Shown: piece by piece, positions 47,328 through 55,417 of the stretch
Numbering within the stretch: the stretch's first letter is position 1
Layout of the letters: the number at the start of each line of letters is the position of its first letter
Origin: Lachnoanaerobaculum orale
GTDB lineage: Bacteria; Bacillota; Clostridia; Lachnospirales; Lachnospiraceae
DNA: 64,000 bases
NCBI RefSeq assembly: GCF_003862485.1
Contig: NZ_RRCM01000001.1
Coordinates: 1,359,374-1,423,373, forward strand
Direction of reading: 5' to 3'
The notes under the pieces: model-generated
Database searches by the model: none
What the model saw: the letters and a program-made list of their open reading frames with translations, nothing else
What the model was told of the DNA's origin: nothing
Position numbers and translations under genes: made by a program

Positions 47328-48630
47328 TATACCTTTTGCTCTTTCCGTAATCTTTTAACATAGGTCCGTTTTTCCTGTATTCATTCATCCAATCAATATA
47401 GGACCTGCCGCTCATATCTACAAGCTTTGTATCTGCACCTGCTTCAAGCAAAACTTTTCTTATATCTTTACCGTCTCTAAAGTATCCGTTCATACAGGCT
47501 TTCATCAATGCACTAAATCCGTTTGCATCCTGTTGATTAAGGCTTGTTCTCTCATCTTCACATAATAATTTTACAAATTCCGTCATTCCATGCCATGCCG
47601 CTATCATCAAAGGCATATTTCCTTCATTCTTTTGCCTTAGTTTCTCGCCGCTATATGGATTTTTGCTGCCTACATTCGGATTTGCTCTACATTCAACCAA
47701 CAGAAATCCAAACATCTCATAGTCTTTTACCTGTATTGCATGTGAAAGCGGAGGGAAGTATCTCCGTGCATTATCTCTTTTATTTACATCACCTCCCAAT
47801 GATATCAACCACCTTATTTTTTCCTTTCTTTGATTCATAGGTTTTGATGTTGCTCTTACAGTAGAAATAATCAATGTATTTCCGTCACTCATATAGGCAT
47901 TTACTTCATCTTTGCCAATCCTTTCAAGGCTTTCATAAGTATCCGCAAAAAAATCTTTTATATTGTCAAGCCTTCCCGTATCTCTTATCGGTTGTTTTGT
48001 TGCTATATATTTACCCAAATGTAATGCCGCTATATTCTCATTATTCTTTAAGTATACCGAATAATCAATGTCATCCGTTATAATGTCAACTTTTGTATGA
48101 TACTTTTTTGAAGCCTCGTTTGCGATATATATAATCTTTTCATCATTTTTAATATTTTTATTTTTACCCGTATACTCCATTGACACAATCTTGTCTCCGT
48201 AACTTATACCTCTAAGTACCTCCCAAGCCTTTTTACATAATGATGATTTATAATCCTTTATACTGTTCAATTCATTTACCACAACTTTAGGTATAATAAC
48301 CTTGTCATATTCCTCATTCAGTTCATCTATCAGTTGAATATTCTTAAGTATTGCCGAGGTGTCCACTACAACCGTCTTTTCTCCCCTTAAGAACTGCTTT
48401 ATCTGTTCATCCGACATACAAAAAGCCTTACAATATCTTATTGCATAATCTTTTAAGGTATTTTCACGTGTTTTGCCGTTTTCCGCACGGGATAAAGAAG
48501 ATTTTTCTACTAATGTACCTTCATAGTTTTGTATCTTTTTTACCATATCATCCAAGCTGCATTTATATTCTTCTCTGAGTTCTTTCATCCTCAAGCATAA
48601 AAAAGGGATTTCTTTTTTCTTCTCTGTCAT
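47293..48630 (-). CDS. HTH-PIN-ankyrin three-domain protein
   Basis: A rare-looking fusion of 445 aa. Residues 10-80 form an XRE-type HTH (MKELREEYKCSLDDMVKKIQ, then SSLSRAENGKTRENTLKDYA). Residues 86-210 form a PIN nuclease with Asp90 in VVVDTSAIL, Glu120 in VVNELNSIKD, Asp163/Glu164 and Asp186/187/189 in IITDDIDYS, so the acidic active site is complete. Residues 265-425 hold ankyrin repeats (IRWLISLGGDVNKRD, PLMIAAWHGMTEFVKLL, ALMKACMNGYF, KVLLEAGADTKLVD). The HTH should bind DNA or the own promoter, the PIN domain should cut RNA, and ankyrin repeats should contact a partner. It is first in the five-gene unit. AGGAG precedes the ATG. Confidence 0.87.
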   Translation of the reverse strand: MTEKKKEIPFLCLRMKELREEYKCSLDDMVKKIQNYEGTLVEKSSLSRAENGKTRENTLKDYAIRYCKAFCMSDEQIKQFLRGEKTVVVDTSAILKNIQLIDELNEEYDKVIIPKVVVNELNSIKDYKSSLCKKAWEVLRGISYGDKIVSMEYTGKNKNIKNDEKIIYIANEASKKYHTKVDIITDDIDYSVYLKNNENIAALHLGKYIATKQPIRDTGRLDNIKDFFADTYESLERIGKDEVNAYMSDGNTLIISTVRATSKPMNQRKEKIRWLISLGGDVNKRDNARRYFPPLSHAIQVKDYEMFGFLLVECRANPNVGSKNPYSGEKLRQKNEGNMPLMIAAWHGMTEFVKLLCEDERTSLNQQDANGFSALMKACMNGYFRDGKDIRKVLLEAGADTKLVDMSGRSYIDWMNEYRKNGPMLKDYGKSKRYNANRQSMYFNK

Positions 48631-48654
48631 TTATACTCCTTTCTTTATATCGTT

Positions 48655-48682
48655 ATTATATTATTTCTCAGTATGTCTTCAA
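48655..48682 (-). promoter_or_regulatory. Predicted promoter of the HTH-PIN-Ank unit
   Basis: Minus-strand TTGAAG (48682-48677), 16-base spacer, perfect TATAAT (48660-48655). The leader to the ATG at 48630 is about 18 bases. Confidence 0.6.
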
Positions 48683-48695
48683 TATTCTTAAGCGA

Positions 48696-48724
48696 TAATG
48701 CAACAAATCAGAGTATATTGCAAC
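48696..48724. repeat. Two direct repeats upstream of the HTH-PIN-Ank promoter
   Basis: TAATGCAAC (48696-48704) and TATTGCAAC (48716-48724) are direct repeats starting exactly 20 bases apart, about two helical turns. They lie just upstream of the -35 box, where an activator or the HTH protein itself could bind. Confidence 0.4.
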
Positions 48725-48756
48725 GACACAAGACTCTTATACAGACTTTTCCCATT

Positions 48757-48802
48757 AAAAAAGCCGTTAAAACCAATCTTTTCATTGATTCCAACGGCTT
48801 TT
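48757..48802 (-). terminator. Terminator after the 115-aa cysteine-motif gene
   Basis: Minus-strand AAAAGCCGTT/AACGGCTTTT with an inner paired region and a T-run. It separates this gene from the HTH-PIN-Ank promoter. Confidence 0.75.
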
Positions 48803-48816
48803 ACTATGCCTTTAAT

Positions 48817-49164
48817 CTAATTATACATTTCACTCTCATGTTCCGTTATAAACTTTGCACCTGCACAGGCACCGCAGTCACAGTACTCTCCGCCTGCCGC
48901 TTTTACCTCTTTTGCATGTTCTGCAAGCTCATTTGCCTTTTCTTCACCGAACGCCTTCTTACCTTCATCGGATACAAAAAAGTTATACACGCTGTCTATT
49001 GTACATATATCCATCTTTGCTTCCGCTATCAATGCCTTTGTAGCGGCTTCCTGTGCATCCGTACCGAGTGACTCAAGCCAGATTTCACCTGCTGTTTCAA
49101 GCTCCGGACAACAGCTTGGTGCCTCTATCATTTCCTTTACCGCCTTTACTATACTTTCGTTCAT
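48817..49164 (-). CDS. Small cysteine-motif protein of unknown function
   Basis: A 115 aa acidic, mostly helical soluble protein. Cysteines are clustered: Cys18-Cys19 in APSCCPELE near the N-terminus, and CDCGACAG (Cys95, 97, 100) near the C-terminus, with a further Cys at 54. Such a layout could bind a metal or a cluster, or be redox-active. Homologues exist in Lachnospiraceae, from memory, often under the label of an Hsp90-like chaperone, but nothing in the sequence supports a chaperone function. AGGAGG precedes the ATG. It lies 19 bases after the Rpn-family gene stop on the map but is transcribed before HTH-PIN-Ank. Confidence 0.6.
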   Translation of the reverse strand: MNESIVKAVKEMIEAPSCCPELETAGEIWLESLGTDAQEAATKALIAEAKMDICTIDSVYNFFVSDEGKKAFGEEKANELAEHAKEVKAAGGEYCDCGACAGAKFITEHESEMYN

Positions 49165-49183
49165 ATATTCCTCCTTATAATTT

Positions 49184-49981
49184 CTATTTCATGCTTCGCA
49201 TATACTTTTCAAAGCTTTCCACACTCATATTTGCCCTGCTTGCCGCATCGGCTATACTTAGTATACCGTCCTTTACTAAAGATATTAAGGCACTGATAAA
49301 TCCCTTTTGTATACCTTGCTTTCTGCCTTCTTCTCTACCTTCTTCTCTGCCTTCTTCATATAATTGCTTCAGTACTTCTGACATATCTTCTCCCTCCTCT
49401 GAATACTTCAATCTATACTTTATATCAGATACTATCGGAAAATTCCTGCTATAGCTGTCATCTTCTGTAAAAACTCTCATTAGTTCCGATAAACTGCTTC
49501 CATCTCTTATATTAGCACAAATATATATTTCTCTTAATCCGTTGTCAAGTTCTATATCAAAACCGTCTACAACCCTTTTTATTTCATATTTTACTCTATT
49601 TTTATTAAAGATATCAAAGTTACATACATATATTATGCATATATCCGGTAATTCATTAAAACTGACACCTTTTTCAATCATGTTAGTAGTGAGCATACTG
49701 CTGTAATATCTCACTCTCTTTTGATGGTTCACATTATCATCATTTTGTATCTCTACATTTATAACCCTACCGTCTTTTAGCCTACATAAAGCATCAAGAA
49801 TTACCGATCTTCTTTCGATACTTGTTATTGAGTGTTGTGCATGATTTTCTAATACTTCAAGTCCGGGATCTTCTAAAAACTCTCTAAGTATCTCCTCACA
49901 AAAGCTTTTATTTTCTGCCATTTTCCTAAAAAATATATCATCAATAGGGTTTAGTTTCTCTATGACTCTCCTATAATCCAT
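49184..49981 (-). CDS. rpn: Rpn family recombination-promoting nuclease
   Basis: PD-(D/E)XK nuclease of the Rpn/transposase_31 family, which stimulates RecA-independent recombination and DNA breakage (265 aa). The N-terminus NPIDDIFFRKMAEN is typical. The active site is RRSVILDALCRLKDGRVINV with VEIQNDDN (Asp...Glu-x-Gln). The C-terminus has EEGREEGREEGR repeats and a helical tail. Start set at ATG 49981 with AGGAG four bases upstream; a longer frame to 50035 would overlap fbp. Whether it still moves is unknown. It sits 31 bases after fbp. Confidence 0.87.
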   Translation of the reverse strand: MDYRRVIEKLNPIDDIFFRKMAENKSFCEEILREFLEDPGLEVLENHAQHSITSIERRSVILDALCRLKDGRVINVEIQNDDNVNHQKRVRYYSSMLTTNMIEKGVSFNELPDICIIYVCNFDIFNKNRVKYEIKRVVDGFDIELDNGLREIYICANIRDGSSLSELMRVFTEDDSYSRNFPIVSDIKYRLKYSEEGEDMSEVLKQLYEEGREEGREEGRKQGIQKGFISALISLVKDGILSIADAASRANMSVESFEKYMRSMK

Positions 49982-50012
49982 ATTTCTCCTTTTCTTCCCC
50001 ACAACCTGCATC

Positions 50013-51884
50013 TTACAGCGTCCTGTAATTTTCAAGCAGCATCTTAAGGTCGGCTATGTCCTCAAGGATTTGTTTACCGATGTCCGTATCCTTTACAAAC
50101 ATACGATATGTCTCCTTTTCTATCACCTCTGACTCCGACCTTATATCCGTGTTGTTTATCAGTGCATCTTCTACAGATGTGAAAGGAGTATGAGCCATCA
50201 ACCTAAGTCCGTGTGAGTTAAATATCAGAGTATAGCCTGCAATTCCCGTAGTCTTGTTCATAGCACGGCAAAATCCGCCGTCTATAACAAACAGCCTGCC
50301 GTTTGCTCTCACAGGGTTCTCACCGTCAACGGCATGAACAGGTGTATGACCGTTTATAATATGAGAATGTACATCATACAGACCGAACTCATGTAAGATT
50401 TGACTGCAAAAACTCTCATCATAGTACCTGCTGTAATACGGATTCGACGGTTCTTTCCAAAAGCTTTTATCTTCTACATAGTCTCTCTCAAAGGTCTTTA
50501 CCATTCTGCCACAAAGCGGTGATTTCTCACCACCCCATAAAAACCACATAAAGTCCACATCATCCATACTCGGATTGTCCGTATAAGCCGCTCTTGCCTT
50601 CTTATCACATATATCAAACAGCGCTTTACCGTGATAATACTTACCGTCTATAGAAAGCATATCAAATGTACCCTTCTCATCCACAGGCACACAACCGTGA
50701 TAAATCAGGTTTCTGTTGTAAACATTGTACATACTTCCTTTATCATATAAAAACTTTATATGTTTGTTAAGTCTTTGACCTGATACAAAACTTCTCCTCA
50801 ACTTCAAAAGAATCTCTTCCTCTTCATCAGTGAGTCTATACGGATCGTTCATATCAAGAGTTGGAAAAAGTGTTGTCTTCAGTGCAGTCTCCACACCGTC
50901 TATAGTCACGCTGCCTCTGTCAAGATTTATATGTTCTAAAAGCAATCTGCTGTCCATCTCATACTCCGGATGCCTTTTTATAAGCTGACCTTCCACCTTA
51001 AAAAGCATTACCTTGATTGCCGCAAGCGCAGCCTGTATTCCGTCCGATATACCGTACATATTCATCCCGAAAATAATAAGCGGCCTTAGGCTGATACCAT
51101 ATCCGTTTTCCAGGATTTCAACATTGCCGTACTTTAAATTATTTCTGATAACATTGCAGATACAGGCATCGTTACCGCATACCGCACCCATCCAAAGAAT
51201 ATCATGATTGCCCCATTCAATATCCATAGAATGATACTTCATAAGCAAATCCATTATCCTGTCAGCCTGTCCTCCTCTGTCAAATACATCTCCCACCAGA
51301 TGCAGATGGTCTACCGCAAGTCTTTTTATAAGTGCCGAAAGTGCAATGATAAACTCGTCAGCATCTTCCAAATCTATGATTGTTTGCAAAATATGCCTGT
51401 GATAGCTGACTTTATTGGTATCTTCATTCTTTTGTGCGTGTAAAAGCTCGTCGATAATATACGCGTAGTCCTCAGGCAATGCCTTTCTAACTTTTGACCT
51501 TGTGTACTTTTGTGAAAGCAGTCTTGCAAGCATTATAAGATAGTTTAAAGTCATAGAATACCATCCGGCATCTATCTTTCCGGTCTCGGCAAGCATGGTC
51601 ATTTTCTCCCTCGGATAATATATCAGAGTACAGAGTTCCTGCCTGTCAAACTCGGACAAAGTATCTGTAAATATAAGGTCGACCTTTTCCTTTATCACAC
51701 CTGAACAGTTATTCATAATATGTAAAAATGCCTCATATTCACCATGTATATCACTTAAGAAAAATTCGGTTCCCTTCGGCAGGTTTGTGATGGCGGACAG
51801 ATTGATAATCTCTCTGATTACCGACTGACTTGACGCGTAATTTTGCTTAAGTAACTTTAAATACTTTACATTCTCCCTATTCAT
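50013..51884 (-). CDS. fbp: Fructose-1,6-bisphosphatase class III
   Basis: Gluconeogenic enzyme that dephosphorylates fructose-1,6-bisphosphate, of the Firmicute class III, metal-dependent metallophosphatase type (623 aa). Metal ligands lie in FFLSDIHGEYEAF near residue 43, LVGDVFDRGGQADRIMD near 195 and EWGNHDILWMG near 215. The C-terminal NGHTPVHAVDGENPV and VIDGGFCRAMNKTTG are family hallmarks. It follows vanW by 17 bases. Confidence 0.97.
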   Translation of the reverse strand: MNRENVKYLKLLKQNYASSQSVIREIINLSAITNLPKGTEFFLSDIHGEYEAFLHIMNNCSGVIKEKVDLIFTDTLSEFDRQELCTLIYYPREKMTMLAETGKIDAGWYSMTLNYLIMLARLLSQKYTRSKVRKALPEDYAYIIDELLHAQKNEDTNKVSYHRHILQTIIDLEDADEFIIALSALIKRLAVDHLHLVGDVFDRGGQADRIMDLLMKYHSMDIEWGNHDILWMGAVCGNDACICNVIRNNLKYGNVEILENGYGISLRPLIIFGMNMYGISDGIQAALAAIKVMLFKVEGQLIKRHPEYEMDSRLLLEHINLDRGSVTIDGVETALKTTLFPTLDMNDPYRLTDEEEEILLKLRRSFVSGQRLNKHIKFLYDKGSMYNVYNRNLIYHGCVPVDEKGTFDMLSIDGKYYHGKALFDICDKKARAAYTDNPSMDDVDFMWFLWGGEKSPLCGRMVKTFERDYVEDKSFWKEPSNPYYSRYYDESFCSQILHEFGLYDVHSHIINGHTPVHAVDGENPVRANGRLFVIDGGFCRAMNKTTGIAGYTLIFNSHGLRLMAHTPFTSVEDALINNTDIRSESEVIEKETYRMFVKDTDIGKQILEDIADLKMLLENYRTL

Positions 51885-51901
51885 AATACCCCCTATAATA
51901 T

Positions 51902-53596
51902 TTAATCTTCAGGCTTTTGCACCGTCTCATCGACAGTATCCGCCTCTGTTGTCAGTTTTTCTACAGTTTCTTCAACACTTTCTTTTTGCTTAACGCTCTC
52001 TTCAGTCTTTGACACCTCATTTTTTGATACATCGCTTGTAGGTATCTTCTCAACGGTACTCTCTGCTGTAGTCTCCGTATTCTTTTTACTCAAACTCTCA
52101 TCCGATTTCACGCCCTTAGTACCTTCTATACTTGTTTCAACACTTGACTTTGGAGCACTTGTAGTCTCACTCTGTGAATTTACCTTTATCTTTGCAGGCT
52201 TACCTCTATAGGTGGAGTTGTGGAAAGGTTCTTCCTTTATTATGCTTCCGTTCTTTTTCACAATATAAGTGGTAGCCCACCTTGAACCTTTCTTTGCCTC
52301 ACTTATTACCACTTCTTTCCCTCTTTTAAGGCTCTTATCCTCAATATACTCAGGCGCGGGAGGGTCAAGATCCGCAATCTTTTTTGACTCCATCTCTATA
52401 CTCACACCGTCCTCCAAAATAGGAATACCTATGATTGAACAGGTAAGTGTCTGCCCTGTAAGCACTGCACGTATTGCTATCGCAGTGTCACAAGTATTTA
52501 CAAATTTCATATCAGGTCCGGCATATCCGTCATAGCTGACCATTGCGTCCTCTCCCGGAGTCACATAAGTCGGCTCATATGAATGTGCATGCCTCTCTGT
52601 AGTGGTAAGGCCTGCAAATATGACCGCATTATAAAGTGTAGATGATACCTGACATACTCCGCCTCCGGGTTCTTCAGACAGAACTCCGTTCACATAGGCA
52701 CCTGCCGGTCTGTAACCTCTTTCTTCCGTCCTGTTACCTGTAGTGTTATTAAAAGAAAATTCCTCTCCCGGCTTGATTATCAGTCCGTCAAGTGCTTCAC
52801 TTGCAAGTGAAATATTGGTATTTCTGTCCTTATTGTCTGTAGTCTTTGTGGTAAAAGTTCCTATTACCTTATACTTCTCCTTTGCACTTACCTCTGTAAC
52901 ACTCGGTTTTGCTTCATTTCTTACGACCAGGATGTCCGCCTGAAAATCCTTTCTGTCTGTAAATGATTTCAAATCACCTTTCAGTCTGTTCTCATCTATC
53001 AAAAAGCCGTCACTCTCATGTGTGTAGGTAAAGCTCTTTGTATCCTTGTTAAACCCCGATATAGAGCCGTTTTGAGGAGGAATATCCCACTTTTTCTTCG
53101 CCTCATTAACCATCTCTTCTATATCGCCGTCATCAAAACTTATATCATAATGCGTATTTGCCTTATCAATATCCGAATATATTTCACTCAAAAGCTTATC
53201 AAGCTTTTTATCAAGTATATTACTTAGCTCCAAGCTGTCATTATCATCTATATGCAACTTCATTTTCCAGGGATATACCCTTTTAATTGCGGATTTTGCC
53301 TCCGCCATCTTCATTCCCGTTATATCCACCTCATCAATACTTATATGCTTTTTCAGCTTTTCATTTGCGATATCAACAGTCGACTCTGTGTTTATCTCAC
53401 CTGCCGCATTTACAGGCCTTATTACCCTCTTTACACAAAGTATTAAGGTTGTAAGCAGCATAACAAAAACAGCTGTCAACAAAGCCACGCCCTTTATATT
53501 TATGTCCGCCGGATATATACCGCTTTGTGAGCGTCTTCTGGCTGCTCTTACTCTTTCCGAACCGGACATCTGCTCCTTTTTTCGTCTTTTAAACAT
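51902..53596 (-). CDS. VanW family cell-surface protein with Ser/Thr/Glu-rich tail
   Basis: Membrane-anchored, exported protein of the VanW family (564 aa), associated with cell-wall function. A basic N-terminus and one helix (about residues 29-50) anchor it. A peptidoglycan-binding type-4 region (about 85-215) precedes the VanW domain (about 260-400), which shows EEPGGGVCQVSSTLYNAVI and HSYEPTYVTPGEDA. A G5-like region (about 410-465) follows, then about 90 residues rich in Ser, Thr, Glu and Lys. The tail is probably disordered or wall-spanning. The exact role is unknown. Confidence 0.87.
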   Translation of the reverse strand: MFKRRKKEQMSGSERVRAARRRSQSGIYPADINIKGVALLTAVFVMLLTTLILCVKRVIRPVNAAGEINTESTVDIANEKLKKHISIDEVDITGMKMAEAKSAIKRVYPWKMKLHIDDNDSLELSNILDKKLDKLLSEIYSDIDKANTHYDISFDDGDIEEMVNEAKKKWDIPPQNGSISGFNKDTKSFTYTHESDGFLIDENRLKGDLKSFTDRKDFQADILVVRNEAKPSVTEVSAKEKYKVIGTFTTKTTDNKDRNTNISLASEALDGLIIKPGEEFSFNNTTGNRTEERGYRPAGAYVNGVLSEEPGGGVCQVSSTLYNAVIFAGLTTTERHAHSYEPTYVTPGEDAMVSYDGYAGPDMKFVNTCDTAIAIRAVLTGQTLTCSIIGIPILEDGVSIEMESKKIADLDPPAPEYIEDKSLKRGKEVVISEAKKGSRWATTYIVKKNGSIIKEEPFHNSTYRGKPAKIKVNSQSETTSAPKSSVETSIEGTKGVKSDESLSKKNTETTAESTVEKIPTSDVSKNEVSKTEESVKQKESVEETVEKLTTEADTVDETVQKPED

Positions 53597-53798
53597 TTTA
53601 TTTCCCTATGAATGTATTATTAAAATACCACTCAATAATATTTTATTTTTACAATAAAAGTAATATTCTTAAGTCAAATTATACCAAGAAAATGATTCCG
53701 GTACAACAATCAAGATTTGCTTTAAACAATTCATTGTGCTAGACTGTTTATGGTTTTTATTGACAAATATTAAAACAGAATAATTTTCAGAGGATAAT

Positions 53799-54662
53799 AT
53801 GAAATATATTGATTTACACACACATTCCACCGCTTCCGACGGAAGCTTTTCTCCCTCTATGGTAGCCACACTGGCAAAAAAAGCAAACCTTTGTGCAATA
53901 GCGCTTACAGACCATGATACCATGGCGGGAGTGGACGAATGTTTCAAAAAGGGGCTTGAACTTGATTTGCCTGTGATTGCCGGAGTAGAGATGAGTTGCG
54001 TATACAACTCAAAGGAAATACATATTTTGGGATATCTTTTGCCTGATACTTTTCCTCCGAAAAAGCTTCATATCAAAGAGGAAATATTATCCGACTTGGA
54101 TTTTTTTGCAAAGGAAAGGGCCGAGAGAAATAATGAAATACTGAAAAGGTTCAAAAAAGACGGAATTATAATCTCTATGGATGATTTGATCGGGGACAAT
54201 CCTAATACTCAGATAACAAGGGCACACTTTGCCGGCGCCCTTATAAAGATGGGAGTTGTTGCAGATAAATCCGAGGCTTTCTTTAAATATCTTGAATACG
54301 GCGGCAAGTATGTGCCTGTAAAGAAAATCACAACAAACAGATGTATGGAGTTTTTAAGCAAACATAATTTTTTTATTTCACTTGCACATCCGTTCCAGTA
54401 TAAATTTTCCGAAAGCGAACTTAAAAGTCTGCTTATTCATTTAAAAGATCTCGGTCTAAACGGTATAGAAGTTTATCACTCCACACATTCGGATGAAGAT
54501 ATTAAAAGACTTCACTCTTTGGCAACTAAATATAATCTGCTTCCGACAGGCGGAAGCGACTTTCACGGCGCACACAAGCCGGGACTTGATATAGGAAGTG
54601 GATACGGCAATTTAAAAGTGCCTTACTCACTGCTTGAAAACATTTTAAATCATATAAGATAA
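53799..54662 (+). CDS. PHP-domain phosphoesterase
   Basis: Metal-dependent phosphoesterase of the PHP family (287 aa), similar in size to the 3',5'-nucleoside bisphosphate phosphatase/RNase AM group. The N-terminal MKYIDLHTHSTASDGSFSP and ALTDHDT motifs hold the first metal ligands. GVEMSC, SLAHPF and the C-terminal GSDFHGAH hold the rest. It may recycle pAp or trim 5' RNA ends. It is the only plus-strand gene in this part; a possible promoter is TTGCTT (53717) with TAGACT (53740) at 17 bases, but it is not strong. Confidence 0.85.
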   Translation: MKYIDLHTHSTASDGSFSPSMVATLAKKANLCAIALTDHDTMAGVDECFKKGLELDLPVIAGVEMSCVYNSKEIHILGYLLPDTFPPKKLHIKEEILSDLDFFAKERAERNNEILKRFKKDGIIISMDDLIGDNPNTQITRAHFAGALIKMGVVADKSEAFFKYLEYGGKYVPVKKITTNRCMEFLSKHNFFISLAHPFQYKFSESELKSLLIHLKDLGLNGIEVYHSTHSDEDIKRLHSLATKYNLLPTGGSDFHGAHKPGLDIGSGYGNLKVPYSLLENILNHIR

Positions 54663-54667
54663 TCAAA

Positions 54668-54709
54668 AAAGGTCTGAAACCTCTGCAAACTGCAGCATTT
54701 CAGACCTTT
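54668..54709. terminator. Bidirectional terminator between two convergent genes
   Basis: AAAGGTCTGAAA/TTTCAGACCTTT with a central CTGCA/TGCAG pair and A/T-runs on both sides. It serves the PHP gene and the convergent beta-helix gene. Confidence 0.85.
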
Positions 54710-54715
54710 TGTATT

Positions 54716-55414
54716 TTATAATTTATTTACAACCGGCTTTTTCTTTGCCTTTGTTACTATATCATCTGCATTCTTATATATAGATGACTTGCTTACACAA
54801 CCTCTTACACTTGAAAGCGGATAGATGGTTGTGTTCTTTCCTATAACTGTACCCGGATTCAGAATGGAACCGCATCCTACTTCAGCCTCATCGCCTACTA
54901 TTGCACCAAGTTTTCTAAGACCTGTCTCAAGCTCGGCATCTTCCAAGTGAAGCACTACATCGGACTTGTCACTCTTAAGATTTGATGTGATTGCAGACGC
55001 ACCAAGATGTGCCTTGTATCCGATAATTGAATCACCAACATAGCTGAAATGCGGAACCTGCGCCTTGTTGAAAAGTATGGCATTCTTAAACTCACATGAG
55101 TTTCCCGCTACCGCGCCCTCGCCGATAATTACATTTCCTCTGAAGAATGCACATGAACGAATACTTGCGTCCTTTCCGATGATAAGCGGACCTGCAAGCG
55201 CTACAGTCGGCATTATCTTTACAGAACGATGTACCCATATGTTCTTTCCGATCTTCAGATACTCGGTATCAGGCAATGTAGCTCCTACTTCCTCTATGAA
55301 GCTTCCAAGCTCCTTGAATACTTCCCAAGGATATGTGTATCTCTCAAAAAGTTCTTTTGCAACAGTTTCCTCAAGATCAAAAAGTTTTTTTGTTTTTACA
55401 TCGATTTTCTTCAT
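54716..55414 (-). CDS. Left-handed beta-helix acyltransferase-like protein
   Basis: A 232 aa protein with hexapeptide-repeat turns (IGKNIWVHRSVKI, IGKDASIRSCAFF, IGEGAVAGNSCEF, VGCGSILNPGTVIGKNTTIY). This matches the left-handed beta-helix of nucleotidyltransferase-like acyltransferases such as the C-terminal half of GlmU. The first 45 residues are helical; no nucleotidyltransferase domain is present. A role in sugar or cell-wall acylation is possible but not proven. It lies three bases after topB stop on the map (upstream in transcription). Confidence 0.75.
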   Translation of the reverse strand: MKKIDVKTKKLFDLEETVAKELFERYTYPWEVFKELGSFIEEVGATLPDTEYLKIGKNIWVHRSVKIMPTVALAGPLIIGKDASIRSCAFFRGNVIIGEGAVAGNSCEFKNAILFNKAQVPHFSYVGDSIIGYKAHLGASAITSNLKSDKSDVVLHLEDAELETGLRKLGAIVGDEAEVGCGSILNPGTVIGKNTTIYPLSSVRGCVSKSSIYKNADDIVTKAKKKPVVNKL

Positions 55415-55417
55415 TTT

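Noticed and set aside
47293-48630. Reading the HTH-PIN protein as a toxin-antitoxin pair
   Set aside because: HTH and PIN are in one continuous frame with ankyrin repeats; no second small gene is present.
53760-53765. Perfect TTGACA upstream of the PHP gene
   Set aside because: No -10 box at 16-18 bases; the nearest AATAAT is only about 13 bases away.
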